A DNA stretch of 64,000 nt from Chloroflexota bacterium (GTDB lineage: Bacteria > Chloroflexota > Anaerolineae > Anaerolineales > Villigracilaceae): the NCBI GenBank assembly GCA_019873735.1, contig JAIOAQ010000015.1:1-64000 (forward strand). Direction: 5' to 3'. Below the pieces are notes generated by a model that was not told the origin of the DNA, searched no databases, and was given only the letters and a program-made list of their open reading frames with translations. Of this stretch, positions 30,689-38,752 are shown piece after piece. Within the stretch, counting starts at the first letter, position 1, and each line of letters starts with the position of its first letter. The position numbers and the translations under genes are program-made.

Positions 30689-31894
30689 ATGATTAACGAG
30701 AATCCAGAAAACCTGCCCGCCCAATCTCCTGCCGGGCCGGTTTCTGCCGAAGAACACATCCCCCCGCCCGAACCGGCGGCGCCCCCGCACTGGATCGAAA
30801 CCCTGCTGCGCATTGGCCTGGGGGAAGAGATTTTACGCATCGGGACGCATCTGATGGTCATCGTTGCCATTGTTCTGGTGGTGATCCTGGCGCCTTCATT
30901 TTTCCCGGCCGCCCCTGAACCACTTGCGGCCCAATCTGCCCTGGCCGCCGGGGGGACCCCAACCCCCATGGCCGGCGCCGCGCCGCTGCCGGCCAATGAG
31001 CCGGCCTACCCCGGTATCTTCCGGCGGGCCATGATTCACACCATCATCCCCACCCGTCCGCGCACCGAAATTGTCAAATACACGGTTGTCCAGGGCGACA
31101 CCCTGTTTGGCATTGCCGAAAAATTCGGCCTCAAACCCCAAACGATTCTGTGGGGAAATTACAACGTCTTACTGGATAACCCGCACAGCCTGCAGCCTGG
31201 CCAGGAACTGACCATCCTGCCGGTAGACGGCACCTATTACGAGTGGCATGCCGGCGACGGCCTGAACGGCGTAGCCAAATATTTCGGCGTCACGCCGGAG
31301 GTCATTATTAACTACCCGGGCAATCACCTCAACCCCGCCGAAATCGGCGATTACGCCGCCCCCAACATCAAACCCGGCACCAAACTAATCATCCCCGGCG
31401 GCAAGCGCGAGTTCGTCTCGTGGAGCGCGCCGCTGGGCGTCACGCGCGACAATCCCGCCTCGGCACGCGTGCTCGGACCCGGCGCCTGTGACCCCGTCAG
31501 CGGCGGGGCGGTCGGTTACGGCAATTTCGTCTGGCCAGCGGCCAATCATTACCTCTCTGGCTTCGATTACTCGCCAGAATCGAATCACTGGGGCATTGAC
31601 ATTGCCGGGCACGAGGGCATGGGCGTCTTTGCCGTTGACGCCGGCGTGGTCGTCTATGCCGGCTGGAACGAATACGGCTACGGCAACATGATCATCCTGG
31701 ATCACGGCAACGGCTGGCAGTCGCTTTATGCCCACCTGAGCGCCATCTACGTCAGTTGCGGCCAAAGCGTCGGGCAGGGCGACGCCATCGGCGCGATTGG
31801 CAACACCGGGCGTTCCTCGGGAGCGCATTTGCACTTTGAACTGATGACCCCTTCATACAAACCCAACCCGTGGGACTTTCTGCCGCCGCCGTAA
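30689..31894 (+). CDS. LysM plus M23 metallopeptidase envelope protein
   Basis: YTVVQGDTLFGIAEKFGLKPQTILWGN (LysM); HWGIDIAGHEGMGVFAVDAGVVVYAGWNEYGYGNMIILDHGNGWQSLYAHLS...SSGAHLHFEL (M23). Confidence 0.93.
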   Translation: MINENPENLPAQSPAGPVSAEEHIPPPEPAAPPHWIETLLRIGLGEEILRIGTHLMVIVAIVLVVILAPSFFPAAPEPLAAQSALAAGGTPTPMAGAAPLPANEPAYPGIFRRAMIHTIIPTRPRTEIVKYTVVQGDTLFGIAEKFGLKPQTILWGNYNVLLDNPHSLQPGQELTILPVDGTYYEWHAGDGLNGVAKYFGVTPEVIINYPGNHLNPAEIGDYAAPNIKPGTKLIIPGGKREFVSWSAPLGVTRDNPASARVLGPGACDPVSGGAVGYGNFVWPAANHYLSGFDYSPESNHWGIDIAGHEGMGVFAVDAGVVVYAGWNEYGYGNMIILDHGNGWQSLYAHLSAIYVSCGQSVGQGDAIGAIGNTGRSSGAHLHFELMTPSYKPNPWDFLPPP

Positions 31895-31900
31895 AAATCC

Positions 31901-31929
31901 TTGCCAAAGAAGTCAGCCTGGGCTATAAT
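31901..31929 (+). promoter_or_regulatory. Sigma70-type promoter of tRNA-Val
   Basis: TTGCCA - 17 nt - TATAAT, 12 nt before the tRNA. Confidence 0.7.
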
Positions 31930-31941
31930 CACGCCCACCTG

Positions 31942-32018
31942 GGGCGCGTAGCTCAGTCGGTCAGAGCGCATCACTCACATTGATGAGGTCGGGGGTTCGA
32001 GCCCCTCCGCGCCCACCA
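31942..32018 (+). tRNA. tRNA-Val (anticodon CAC), CCA encoded
   Basis: GGGCGCG/CGCGCCC acceptor; CATCA-CTCACAT-TGATG anticodon arm; GGGGG-TTCGAGC-CCCTC T-arm; ACCA end. Confidence 0.93.
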
Positions 32019-32282
32019 CAACGAGACCTTGGCGGGTCTCGTTTCGTCTTCAAAAGCGGGAGCTTCGAGTGCCCGGCGGGCGATCCGCGCCCACTAAAAC
32101 GAGACCTTGACGGGTCTCGTTTGGTTTTCAAAAGCGGGGGCTTCGAGTGCCCTGCGGGCGATCCGCGCCCACTACAACGAGACCTTGGCGGGTCTCGTTT
32201 CGTTTTCAAAAGCGGGGGCTTCGAGTGCCCTGCGGGCGATCCGCGCCCACTACAACGAGACCTTGACGGGTCTCGTTTCGTT
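32007..32282 (+). repeat. Tandem array of tRNA-Val 3'-end remnant plus terminator hairpin (78-bp period)
   Basis: ccgcgcccac at 32007 (in the tRNA), 32085, 32163 and 32241 (exact 78-bp spacing); acgagacc...ggtctcgt hairpins at 32021, 32099, 32177 and 32255. Confidence 0.9.
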
Positions 32283-32381
32283 TTAACTCAAGGCAAAAAT
32301 TCACCGCCGAGACGCCGAGAGCGCAGAGTATTTTTCATAAAAGGGCGACTCACGCCGGGGCGGAGCGATGTAGGGCAAGAT

Positions 32382-32409
32382 GTAGGACAAGTCTTAAGAC
32401 TTGTCCTAC
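32382..32409. repeat. 28-bp perfect palindrome
   Basis: gtaggacaagtcttaagacttgtcctac. Confidence 0.95.
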
Positions 32410-32477
32410 TGTGTACGCGCTCCCCAGACCCCCAAAGCGATTCAGAGTTTCAGAGTCCAGAGAATCAGAGTTCAGAT

Positions 32478-35144
32478 TTAACGATGGGAGAGACAACCAC
32501 CCGAAAACCCAGACTCCCGTAGAGGCTGTCCGGATCGCACCAGCTGCGAAGGGCACAGCGCGCCCCCGCGACTGCTGACGAACGAACCGCCGCGTACCAC
32601 ACGGTAGCCAGAAGCGGCTTCGTCTTCGCGGCCGTCGTCCACCCGGTAGGGATAAGATTTGTAAAGCGAATGGGTCCACTCCCAGACGTTGCCGGCCATG
32701 TCGGCGCAGCCGTAGGGCGAATCACCCTGCGGGGAGAATTGCCCCACCGGGGAAGTACCGCCGAGGCCGGTTTCAGCCACGTTGCACCTTTGGGGATCGA
32801 AGTCATCTCCCCAGGGGTACACACGTCCATCTGTGCCGCGGGCAGCCTTTTCCCATTCGGCTTCGGTCGGCAGGCGGTAGGCTTTGCCGCTTTTTTCGCT
32901 CAGCCACCGGCAGTAGGCCTGCGCATCCTCCCAGGAAACGTTCACCACCGGGTGGTCGCCCTTTTCGGGCGGGTACTGGTCGCCATCCCAATCCCGCGGC
33001 GGCCGCTGGCCAGTTTCCTTTACAAACAATTGATACTCCCGGTTTGTCACCGGGTATTTGCCGATGAAGTATTCCGGCAGGTCCACTTCGTGCGCCGGCT
33101 GTTCGTCCTTGAGCCAGCACTGCCATTCTTTGTCGTTGTTGACCTCCTTCAAAACCCGCTGCGCCTGTTCCGGGGTGGTGCCCATCAAGAATTTGCCGGC
33201 CGGGATGCGCACCATCTGCGGCTCGAAGGGCTGGCGCGCCGCTTCGGCGGAGGCAGCCTGCGGCGCTTCGGCGCGGCTGGTGAGAGTGAAGTACAGGCGC
33301 AGTTCGTCGGGAAGCAGGCCGGTGAAATTAGCATCGGGCATCTGCGGCGGGTGCAGGGTGAGCATGCGGCGCACAGCCTGACGGGCGGCATAGGGCGCCA
33401 GGGCGGGCGGCAGTTCGGCCCGGGGCGCAGTTCCCTTCTCCGCCCCGCGCCGGCCGGGCAAGGGTTCGCCTTCGGTTGCTTCTCCGGCGCGGCTTTCGAG
33501 GCGGTAATACTCTTCCAGTTCCTGCAGATAGCGCGGCGTTTCCTTGAGCAGCGCATACAGTTCGGGATAGACGGTCTGGATGGCCACCACCTTCGCCAGG
33601 CGGATGGGCTTGATGCGCCCCTGGAGTTTTTTCTCGCGCTTCTCGGCCAGCCTCCAGAGCATCAGAAAGACGTTCACGGTGCGCTTGATCTGGCGCGGGT
33701 TGTCGCCCAGGCCCTCGGCAAAGACTCGCGGACATTCTGGATGCGGCCACTCGGTGCTCAAGCCGCTGACGAAGTCGTCCATATCGTCGCGCTCCACCGG
33801 CGGAATCCAGAAGGGCAACTGGATGATTTTCTCCAGGTAGCGCGCCCCGTCAATGACGAAGCGCGGCGCCTTGTCCTCCTCGCTGTTCTGTTTCAACTCG
33901 CGATACTTGATCTCGATGCCGCGGGCAATGACCTCCTGATCGAGGCCGAGCAGGAAGACACAGCCGGGCACATCCACGAACAATTTGATGGCCTCCAGCA
34001 CTTCGATGGCCTTCTCCGGCAGGCAGCGGTCGAGGTCATCCACAAAGACCACCAGGCGGCCGTTTTGGGCACAGATGCGGTCTTTGACCAGGCGGGCAAA
34101 CTGCTGCTGGAACTGCTCGAGGAAGCGCACCTGCTCGATGTGAATCTTCGTCCGCTCGCGCTGGATGGCCTCGAAGGCGGTCTCGCTCAGATTCTCGGCC
34201 CCGGCCTTTTGCAATTCTTCGACCAGTTTGTCCAGCGCCGCCCCGCCGGGGAGAAAAGGCAGGCCGATTTGCACCGCCCCCTGGGCCGCTTTGGCGCCCA
34301 GTTTCGCCAGATCAATCGTCACCCCGCCGGATTTCTCCAGGTCGAGGGCGCGGTAGAGCAGGGCGGTCAGTTTGCTGAGTTCGTCATCGGTGAGTTTCCC
34401 GTCAAGATGCAGCGCCGAAAGGATGCTCAACGGGAAGGCGCGCCAGAGCGTCTCTTCCTTATCGTACTTCCAGGCGTCGAACCAGGCCACGGTGAACGTC
34501 GGCGGCAAGCCTTTTCTCACCATCCGCATCAGCGAGGTCTTGCCCGACCCCCAGGTGCCGAATACGCCGATGGTCAGCGGCGTGATGGCCGTTTTGCACA
34601 CATCCACCAGCGTTTCGACGTAGGGGGTAAAGTCGAGCAAGTCTTTGTCGGTGGGCAGACTCACAGAAGAAGCAGCAACCGATGGCTTGGAAACGGATTG
34701 AGTGGGCGGCGGTAAAATTTTCAACGCATCTGCCCGCAGATACAACGATTGCAAGAGTTTCTCTTGAGCGTCGGGCAGGAAATAATCCGCCCATTGCCAT
34801 TGCTGGAATATTAACGGCAGTTCGCAATCGTCCAAGCGCAGGGGGATGATGTAAATCGTCCCTTCAGGTTTTTCTTCAGCAAAGGTCAAGGCACGCTTGA
34901 ATTCCTTTTGGATATAGCCCTCTTTGTCAACCGATTCTTTTGAAAGACACACAAGAATTGCATCGGCGTTGCGCAAGGCTTTGAAAATTTCTACTTCCCA
35001 ATCCATTCCAGGAAGGAGATTGACTTCATCCAGCCAGGGTTCGATCCATGGCTGAGACTTAAGCAATTTGTACAAATCCCTTATGAGGGGTTTATCTTCT
35101 TTTGCATGGCAGAGAAAAACTCGAAGAGGTCGCGGTTTGGGCAT
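32478..35144 (-). CDS. TIR - KAP P-loop NTPase - FGE-sulfatase/C-type-lectin-fold fusion; C-terminus apparently frameshifted
   Basis: TIR: VFLCHAKEDKPLIRDLYKLL...LVCLSKESV; KAP: IGVFGTWGSGKTSLMRMV...VVFVDDLDRCLPEKAIEVLEAIKLFV; FGE: VRIPAGKFLMGT...YPVTNREYQLFV...VVNVSWEDAQAYCRWLS...YRLPTEAEWEKAARG...YGCADMAGNVWEWT...YRVVRGGS. Canonical ARCALRSW..GFRVVVSP tail lies in another frame, ending at 32465. Confidence 0.88.
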   Translation of the reverse strand: MPKPRPLRVFLCHAKEDKPLIRDLYKLLKSQPWIEPWLDEVNLLPGMDWEVEIFKALRNADAILVCLSKESVDKEGYIQKEFKRALTFAEEKPEGTIYIIPLRLDDCELPLIFQQWQWADYFLPDAQEKLLQSLYLRADALKILPPPTQSVSKPSVAASSVSLPTDKDLLDFTPYVETLVDVCKTAITPLTIGVFGTWGSGKTSLMRMVRKGLPPTFTVAWFDAWKYDKEETLWRAFPLSILSALHLDGKLTDDELSKLTALLYRALDLEKSGGVTIDLAKLGAKAAQGAVQIGLPFLPGGAALDKLVEELQKAGAENLSETAFEAIQRERTKIHIEQVRFLEQFQQQFARLVKDRICAQNGRLVVFVDDLDRCLPEKAIEVLEAIKLFVDVPGCVFLLGLDQEVIARGIEIKYRELKQNSEEDKAPRFVIDGARYLEKIIQLPFWIPPVERDDMDDFVSGLSTEWPHPECPRVFAEGLGDNPRQIKRTVNVFLMLWRLAEKREKKLQGRIKPIRLAKVVAIQTVYPELYALLKETPRYLQELEEYYRLESRAGEATEGEPLPGRRGAEKGTAPRAELPPALAPYAARQAVRRMLTLHPPQMPDANFTGLLPDELRLYFTLTSRAEAPQAASAEAARQPFEPQMVRIPAGKFLMGTTPEQAQRVLKEVNNDKEWQCWLKDEQPAHEVDLPEYFIGKYPVTNREYQLFVKETGQRPPRDWDGDQYPPEKGDHPVVNVSWEDAQAYCRWLSEKSGKAYRLPTEAEWEKAARGTDGRVYPWGDDFDPQRCNVAETGLGGTSPVGQFSPQGDSPYGCADMAGNVWEWTHSLYKSYPYRVDDGREDEAASGYRVVRGGSFVSSRGGALCPSQLVRSGQPLRESGFSGGCLSHR

Positions 35145-35195
35145 AAGGACTCCCCGGAATATGGAATCTGTCCCTATAATAATTATACGGCAGTA

Positions 35196-35423
35196 TCACT
35201 TTTTCAATAGCCGGATAATCACCTTCAACAGAATCGTCAACACCACCGAAACCAAAATCGAACTCGTGATCGGGAAATAAAACGAGAACCCCTCGCGCTC
35301 GATGCGGATGTCGCCGGGCAGGCGGCCGAGGGGGAAGCCAAATCTGGCAGCCAGGAAAATCCCTGCGCCCAGCAGAAAGAGCAGCAGGCCGATGATCATC
35401 AGGGTGCGGGCAATCGTTTCCAT
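35196..35423 (-). CDS. DUF2905 small membrane protein
   Basis: METIARTLMIIGLLLFLLGAGIFLAARFGFPLGRLPGDIRIEREGFSFYFPITSSILVSVVLTILL. Confidence 0.88.
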   Translation of the reverse strand: METIARTLMIIGLLLFLLGAGIFLAARFGFPLGRLPGDIRIEREGFSFYFPITSSILVSVVLTILLKVIIRLLKK

Positions 35424-35426
35424 AAT

Positions 35427-35512
35427 AGACGGTAGACGGTGGACGGTGGAGCGTTGACCGTGGACTGTGAATGAAAAACCGTCTACGGTCTACGGTCAAC
35501 GGTCAACAGTCA
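35427..35512. repeat. Inverted heptamer-repeat array
   Basis: agacggt agacggt ggacggt ggagcgt tgaccgt ggactgt, short spacer, then ccgtcta cggtcta cggtcaa cggtcaa cagtcac. Confidence 0.85.
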
Positions 35513-35519
35513 CAACAAC

Positions 35520-35621
35520 CCCTCCCGCAGGTTTTGGCGCAATGTCCACGCCAGAAGAGGTCTCCGTGGGTGTACGCTGCACCATTTGGGGCGAGGCCCC
35601 TCCCGCTGATTTGCGGAAGGG
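35520..35621. repeat. Diverged MITE/REP-like element (copy C)
   Basis: First ~45 nt (ccctcccgcaggttttggcgcaatgtccacgccagaagaggtctccgtg) match copies A/B; right end is the imperfect ...tttgcggaaggg. Confidence 0.55.
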
Positions 35622-35667
35622 CCAGAAATTGCTCCCAGGTCAATTATAATTGCAAAATAATTGCCTG

Positions 35668-35759
35668 CCCTCCCGCAGGTTTTGGCGCAATTTCCAGCCG
35701 GAAAACGTTTCCTTGATTGCCGGCACAGGTTGACAGTCCCGTCCTAACCTGCGGGAGGG
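35668..35759. repeat. MITE/REP-like element (copy B)
   Basis: ccctcccgcaggttttggcgcaatttcc...gattgccggca...acagtccc...aacctgcgggaggg. Confidence 0.75.
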
Positions 35760-35807
35760 TCAAGTAAACGATTTACATGAAAGGCAAAAAGGTTCTATCT
35801 GCGCCGA

Positions 35808-38018
35808 ATGACACACAAAACACAATCCGGTCAAATCCCAGACTCTGTCGGTCACAATGCATGCATGGACAACGCCCTCCAGGGGGTCGTCCTGTTCCAG
35901 CAAGGACGTCTGATCTACGTCAACCGCGCCGTGACCGAAATCCTCGGCTACACGCCAGAAGAGTTACACGGTCTCTCCGCGGAGGACTGCCTGGAATTCG
36001 TCCACCCCGCGGATCGGCCCGCAATGCAAACCCGCCTGGAACAGCGCCGGCAAGGGAGCAATGTGCCGGCGCGTTATTTTTTGCGCATGTTGCACAAGAA
36101 CGGCGGTTTGCGCTGGTTAGAAGTTGCCAGCAGCCAGGGTATGTATGCCGGCGAACTCACCCTGCAACTATGCTTCATAGACGCCACCCTGCATTTCCTG
36201 CACCGGGAAAGGGAGGCGTTTTACCGCGCCCTGGCCGAAATGACTCAGGACATGGTGTTTGTCATTGACCGCAACGATCGCCTGATCTATGTCAATCCGG
36301 CCGCGGCTGCCAAACTGGGAAAAAAAGCCGAAGAGATCATCAACCTCCCGCGCAAAGCCCTGTTGGGCGAACGCCCAGACAAAGTTCGGGCAAAAAGCCT
36401 CGAAAAAGTCTTCCAAAGCGGCGAGCCCCTGGCAGTCGAAAGCAGTTTTGCAACCCCCGCCGGCACCGCCTGGGTGCATGTCCAACTGACGCCGCTCAAA
36501 AGCGACGACGGCACAACGATCGCCGTCATGGGCGTAGCGCGCGACCTCACCGAACGCCGGGCGATCGAACAGGCGCTGCAAGAATCGGAGGAAAGGTACC
36601 GCCTGCTGATGGAAACCCTGCCTATTGGTATCGGTATCACAGACTGGAACGGAAGAATTCGCTTTGTCAATCCGGCCGCCTGTCAGATTACCGGCTACAG
36701 CATGGAGGAACTCTCCCAAACTCGAGCCGCGGCGCTGTACGCCGACCTTGAACAACAGCGAGAAATCCTGTCCCGCCTGAAACAAGAGGGCCGCCTCAAC
36801 GACATGAAAATGACTCTGCGGCACAAAAGCGGAAAAAACATCACCGTCCTTTCCAGCACATCGACCATCCGCATTGGCGGCGAAGAACAGATCCTCTCGG
36901 CCATCAAAGACATTACCGAAGCCGAACAAGTCAACCGGGCGTTGGAAGAATTAAACGACCGCTTCCGCGCCACCTTTGAACAGGCAGCAGTGGGTATTGC
37001 GCATGTGGACTTAAACGGCTACTTCCTGCGCGTCAATCAACGTTTCTGCCAAATCACCGGTTACAGCGCCGAAGAACTGGCGCGGCGCACATTTCGAGAG
37101 ATCACCCACCCCGAAGATATTGAAGAAGAAGCCATTGCGCAATTGCTGGCAGGAAAAATCAAAACCTACACTGTCGAAAAACGCTACCTGCGCAAACGCG
37201 GCCGGCCGGTCTGGGTACAGGTGACCACCTCGCTGGCGCGCGATCGGGATGGACAGCCTTCTTACTTTATTGGCGTCGTAGAGGACATCAGTCAGCGCAA
37301 GAAAACCGAAGCCGCCCTGGAAGAAAGCCGCAAAACGCTGGAAAGGCGGGTCGCCGAGCGGACGGCAAGCCTGCGCAGCCTGACCAGACAGTTGGTCAAC
37401 GCCCAGGAAGCAGAACGCAAACGCATTGCGCGCGAATTGCATGACGATATCGGCTCATCTCTGCTTGGCCTGCATTTACTACTGGGGACGCTGATGGATC
37501 AGGTTCCGTGTGAAGCAGCCAGCCTTTTTGAGCAACTCAACAAGCTCAACGAACAGGTTGCTCAAATCATCGAGCGGGTGAGAAGCATCTCGCGCCTGTT
37601 ACGCCCCTCCACCTTAGAGATAGGCGGCCTGCACCTGAGCCTTGAACAACTCTGCGCCACCGTCTCACACCAGGCCTCTCTGCCGATACGTTATACCGGC
37701 CGGCCGGTCAATCTATCCGAAGAGCAGTCGCTCTGTCTGTACCGCGTGGCACAAGAGGCCCTGACCAATGCCCTCAAACACGCAAATGCCAGCCATGTCA
37801 ATGTAAAATTGGCCTGCAAAGGCAATTGGGTCACCCTGATTGTGCAAGACGACGGCATCGGTCTGAATTCTAAGGTCACCAAGAGCGGGATAGGCTTACT
37901 GGACATGAAAGAGCGCCTCAACGCCCTTAACGGACACCTGCGCCTCCACAGCGTCCCTGGCGGCACCCGTTTGACTGCTGCATTGCCGCTTCAACCGGAG
38001 AATAGGGAGAACATATGA
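35808..38018 (+). CDS. Multi-PAS sensor histidine kinase (NarL/HisKA_3 type)
   Basis: Repeated PAS units (LIYVNPAAAAKLGKKAEEIIN; IRFVNPAACQITGYSMEEL; FLRVNQRFCQITGYSAEELARRTFREITHPED); RKRIARELHDDIGSSLLGLHLLL; DDGIGL. Confidence 0.93.
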   Translation: MTHKTQSGQIPDSVGHNACMDNALQGVVLFQQGRLIYVNRAVTEILGYTPEELHGLSAEDCLEFVHPADRPAMQTRLEQRRQGSNVPARYFLRMLHKNGGLRWLEVASSQGMYAGELTLQLCFIDATLHFLHREREAFYRALAEMTQDMVFVIDRNDRLIYVNPAAAAKLGKKAEEIINLPRKALLGERPDKVRAKSLEKVFQSGEPLAVESSFATPAGTAWVHVQLTPLKSDDGTTIAVMGVARDLTERRAIEQALQESEERYRLLMETLPIGIGITDWNGRIRFVNPAACQITGYSMEELSQTRAAALYADLEQQREILSRLKQEGRLNDMKMTLRHKSGKNITVLSSTSTIRIGGEEQILSAIKDITEAEQVNRALEELNDRFRATFEQAAVGIAHVDLNGYFLRVNQRFCQITGYSAEELARRTFREITHPEDIEEEAIAQLLAGKIKTYTVEKRYLRKRGRPVWVQVTTSLARDRDGQPSYFIGVVEDISQRKKTEAALEESRKTLERRVAERTASLRSLTRQLVNAQEAERKRIARELHDDIGSSLLGLHLLLGTLMDQVPCEAASLFEQLNKLNEQVAQIIERVRSISRLLRPSTLEIGGLHLSLEQLCATVSHQASLPIRYTGRPVNLSEEQSLCLYRVAQEALTNALKHANASHVNVKLACKGNWVTLIVQDDGIGLNSKVTKSGIGLLDMKERLNALNGHLRLHSVPGGTRLTAALPLQPENRENI

Positions 38019-38752
38019 AACAGAGAGTAGATCACCCCGTGCGCGTTGCTATTCTCGAAGACCACCAGGGCATCATTGACGGTTACACCTACCGCCTGGG
38101 GCGCGTCCCCACCATTGAAATTGTCGGCATCATGTACTACGCCGAGGAACTGGAAAATTTCCTGCGCAAAACGCCGACCGATTTGCTCATCATGGACCTG
38201 ATGGTGCCAATTTCTGCCAGCAACCCCCAATCCTTCCCTGTTCTGCACACCCTGGGCGTTTTGGTCAAGAAGTACCCGCGCCTGCGCGTCCTGGTCATTT
38301 CAATGCTGACAGAGGCGGCCATCTTCGAAAGCCTGGTCAACATTGGGATTGCAGGCTACATCCTAAAGGACGACTACAAAGCCATCCAACAACTGGCGGA
38401 AATCGTTGAAGTGGTCGCCAGAGGCGGCGCTTACTTCAGCAATCACGTCTATACCCTCATCTATGGTCAGGAACAAAGCAAGACCCGCCCCCACCTCAGC
38501 CCGCGGCAACTTGAAGTCCTGTCCCTGTTGGCTGCCTACCCCTTTGCCACCACAGATGAACTGGCCGACAAAATCGGCATAGCCGCATCCACCCTGCGCA
38601 ACACCCTCTCAGAACTTTACCGCCGGCTAGGCGTGCCAAACCGGCTAGCGGCGCTGGCCAAAGCCCAACAATTGGGGCTGGTTCCGCGGCCCCAGTTTGA
38701 AAAGGCCTTCGGCCAAGATCAGGACGAGTTACCTCACGGCCAGATGAACTGA
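38015..38752 (+). CDS. LuxR-type response regulator
   Basis: VRVAILEDHQGIIDGYTYRL...LLIMDLMVPI (REC); LSPRQLEVLSLLAAYPFATTDELADKIGIAASTLRNTLSELYRRLGVPNR; overlaps the kinase stop. Confidence 0.9.
   Translation: MKQRVDHPVRVAILEDHQGIIDGYTYRLGRVPTIEIVGIMYYAEELENFLRKTPTDLLIMDLMVPISASNPQSFPVLHTLGVLVKKYPRLRVLVISMLTEAAIFESLVNIGIAGYILKDDYKAIQQLAEIVEVVARGGAYFSNHVYTLIYGQEQSKTRPHLSPRQLEVLSLLAAYPFATTDELADKIGIAASTLRNTLSELYRRLGVPNRLAALAKAQQLGLVPRPQFEKAFGQDQDELPHGQMN

Noticed and set aside
32007-32282. CRISPR array
   Set aside because: Unit is a continuous 78-bp near-identical tandem repeat with terminator hairpins and no unique spacers; no cas genes.
31961-32522. ORFs with 26-aa repeats across the tRNA-Val array
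   Set aside because: Not called as CDS: they arise from the 78-bp repeat and begin within the tRNA; kept only as a low-interest observation.
32670-34715. 681-aa plus-strand ORF
   Set aside because: Exactly antisense to the motif-rich TIR-KAP-FGE gene; a GC-rich mirror ORF without recognisable domains.
32478-35760. Complete diversity-generating retroelement
   Set aside because: No reverse transcriptase, avd or template repeat could be found in the window; only the target-like gene is supported.
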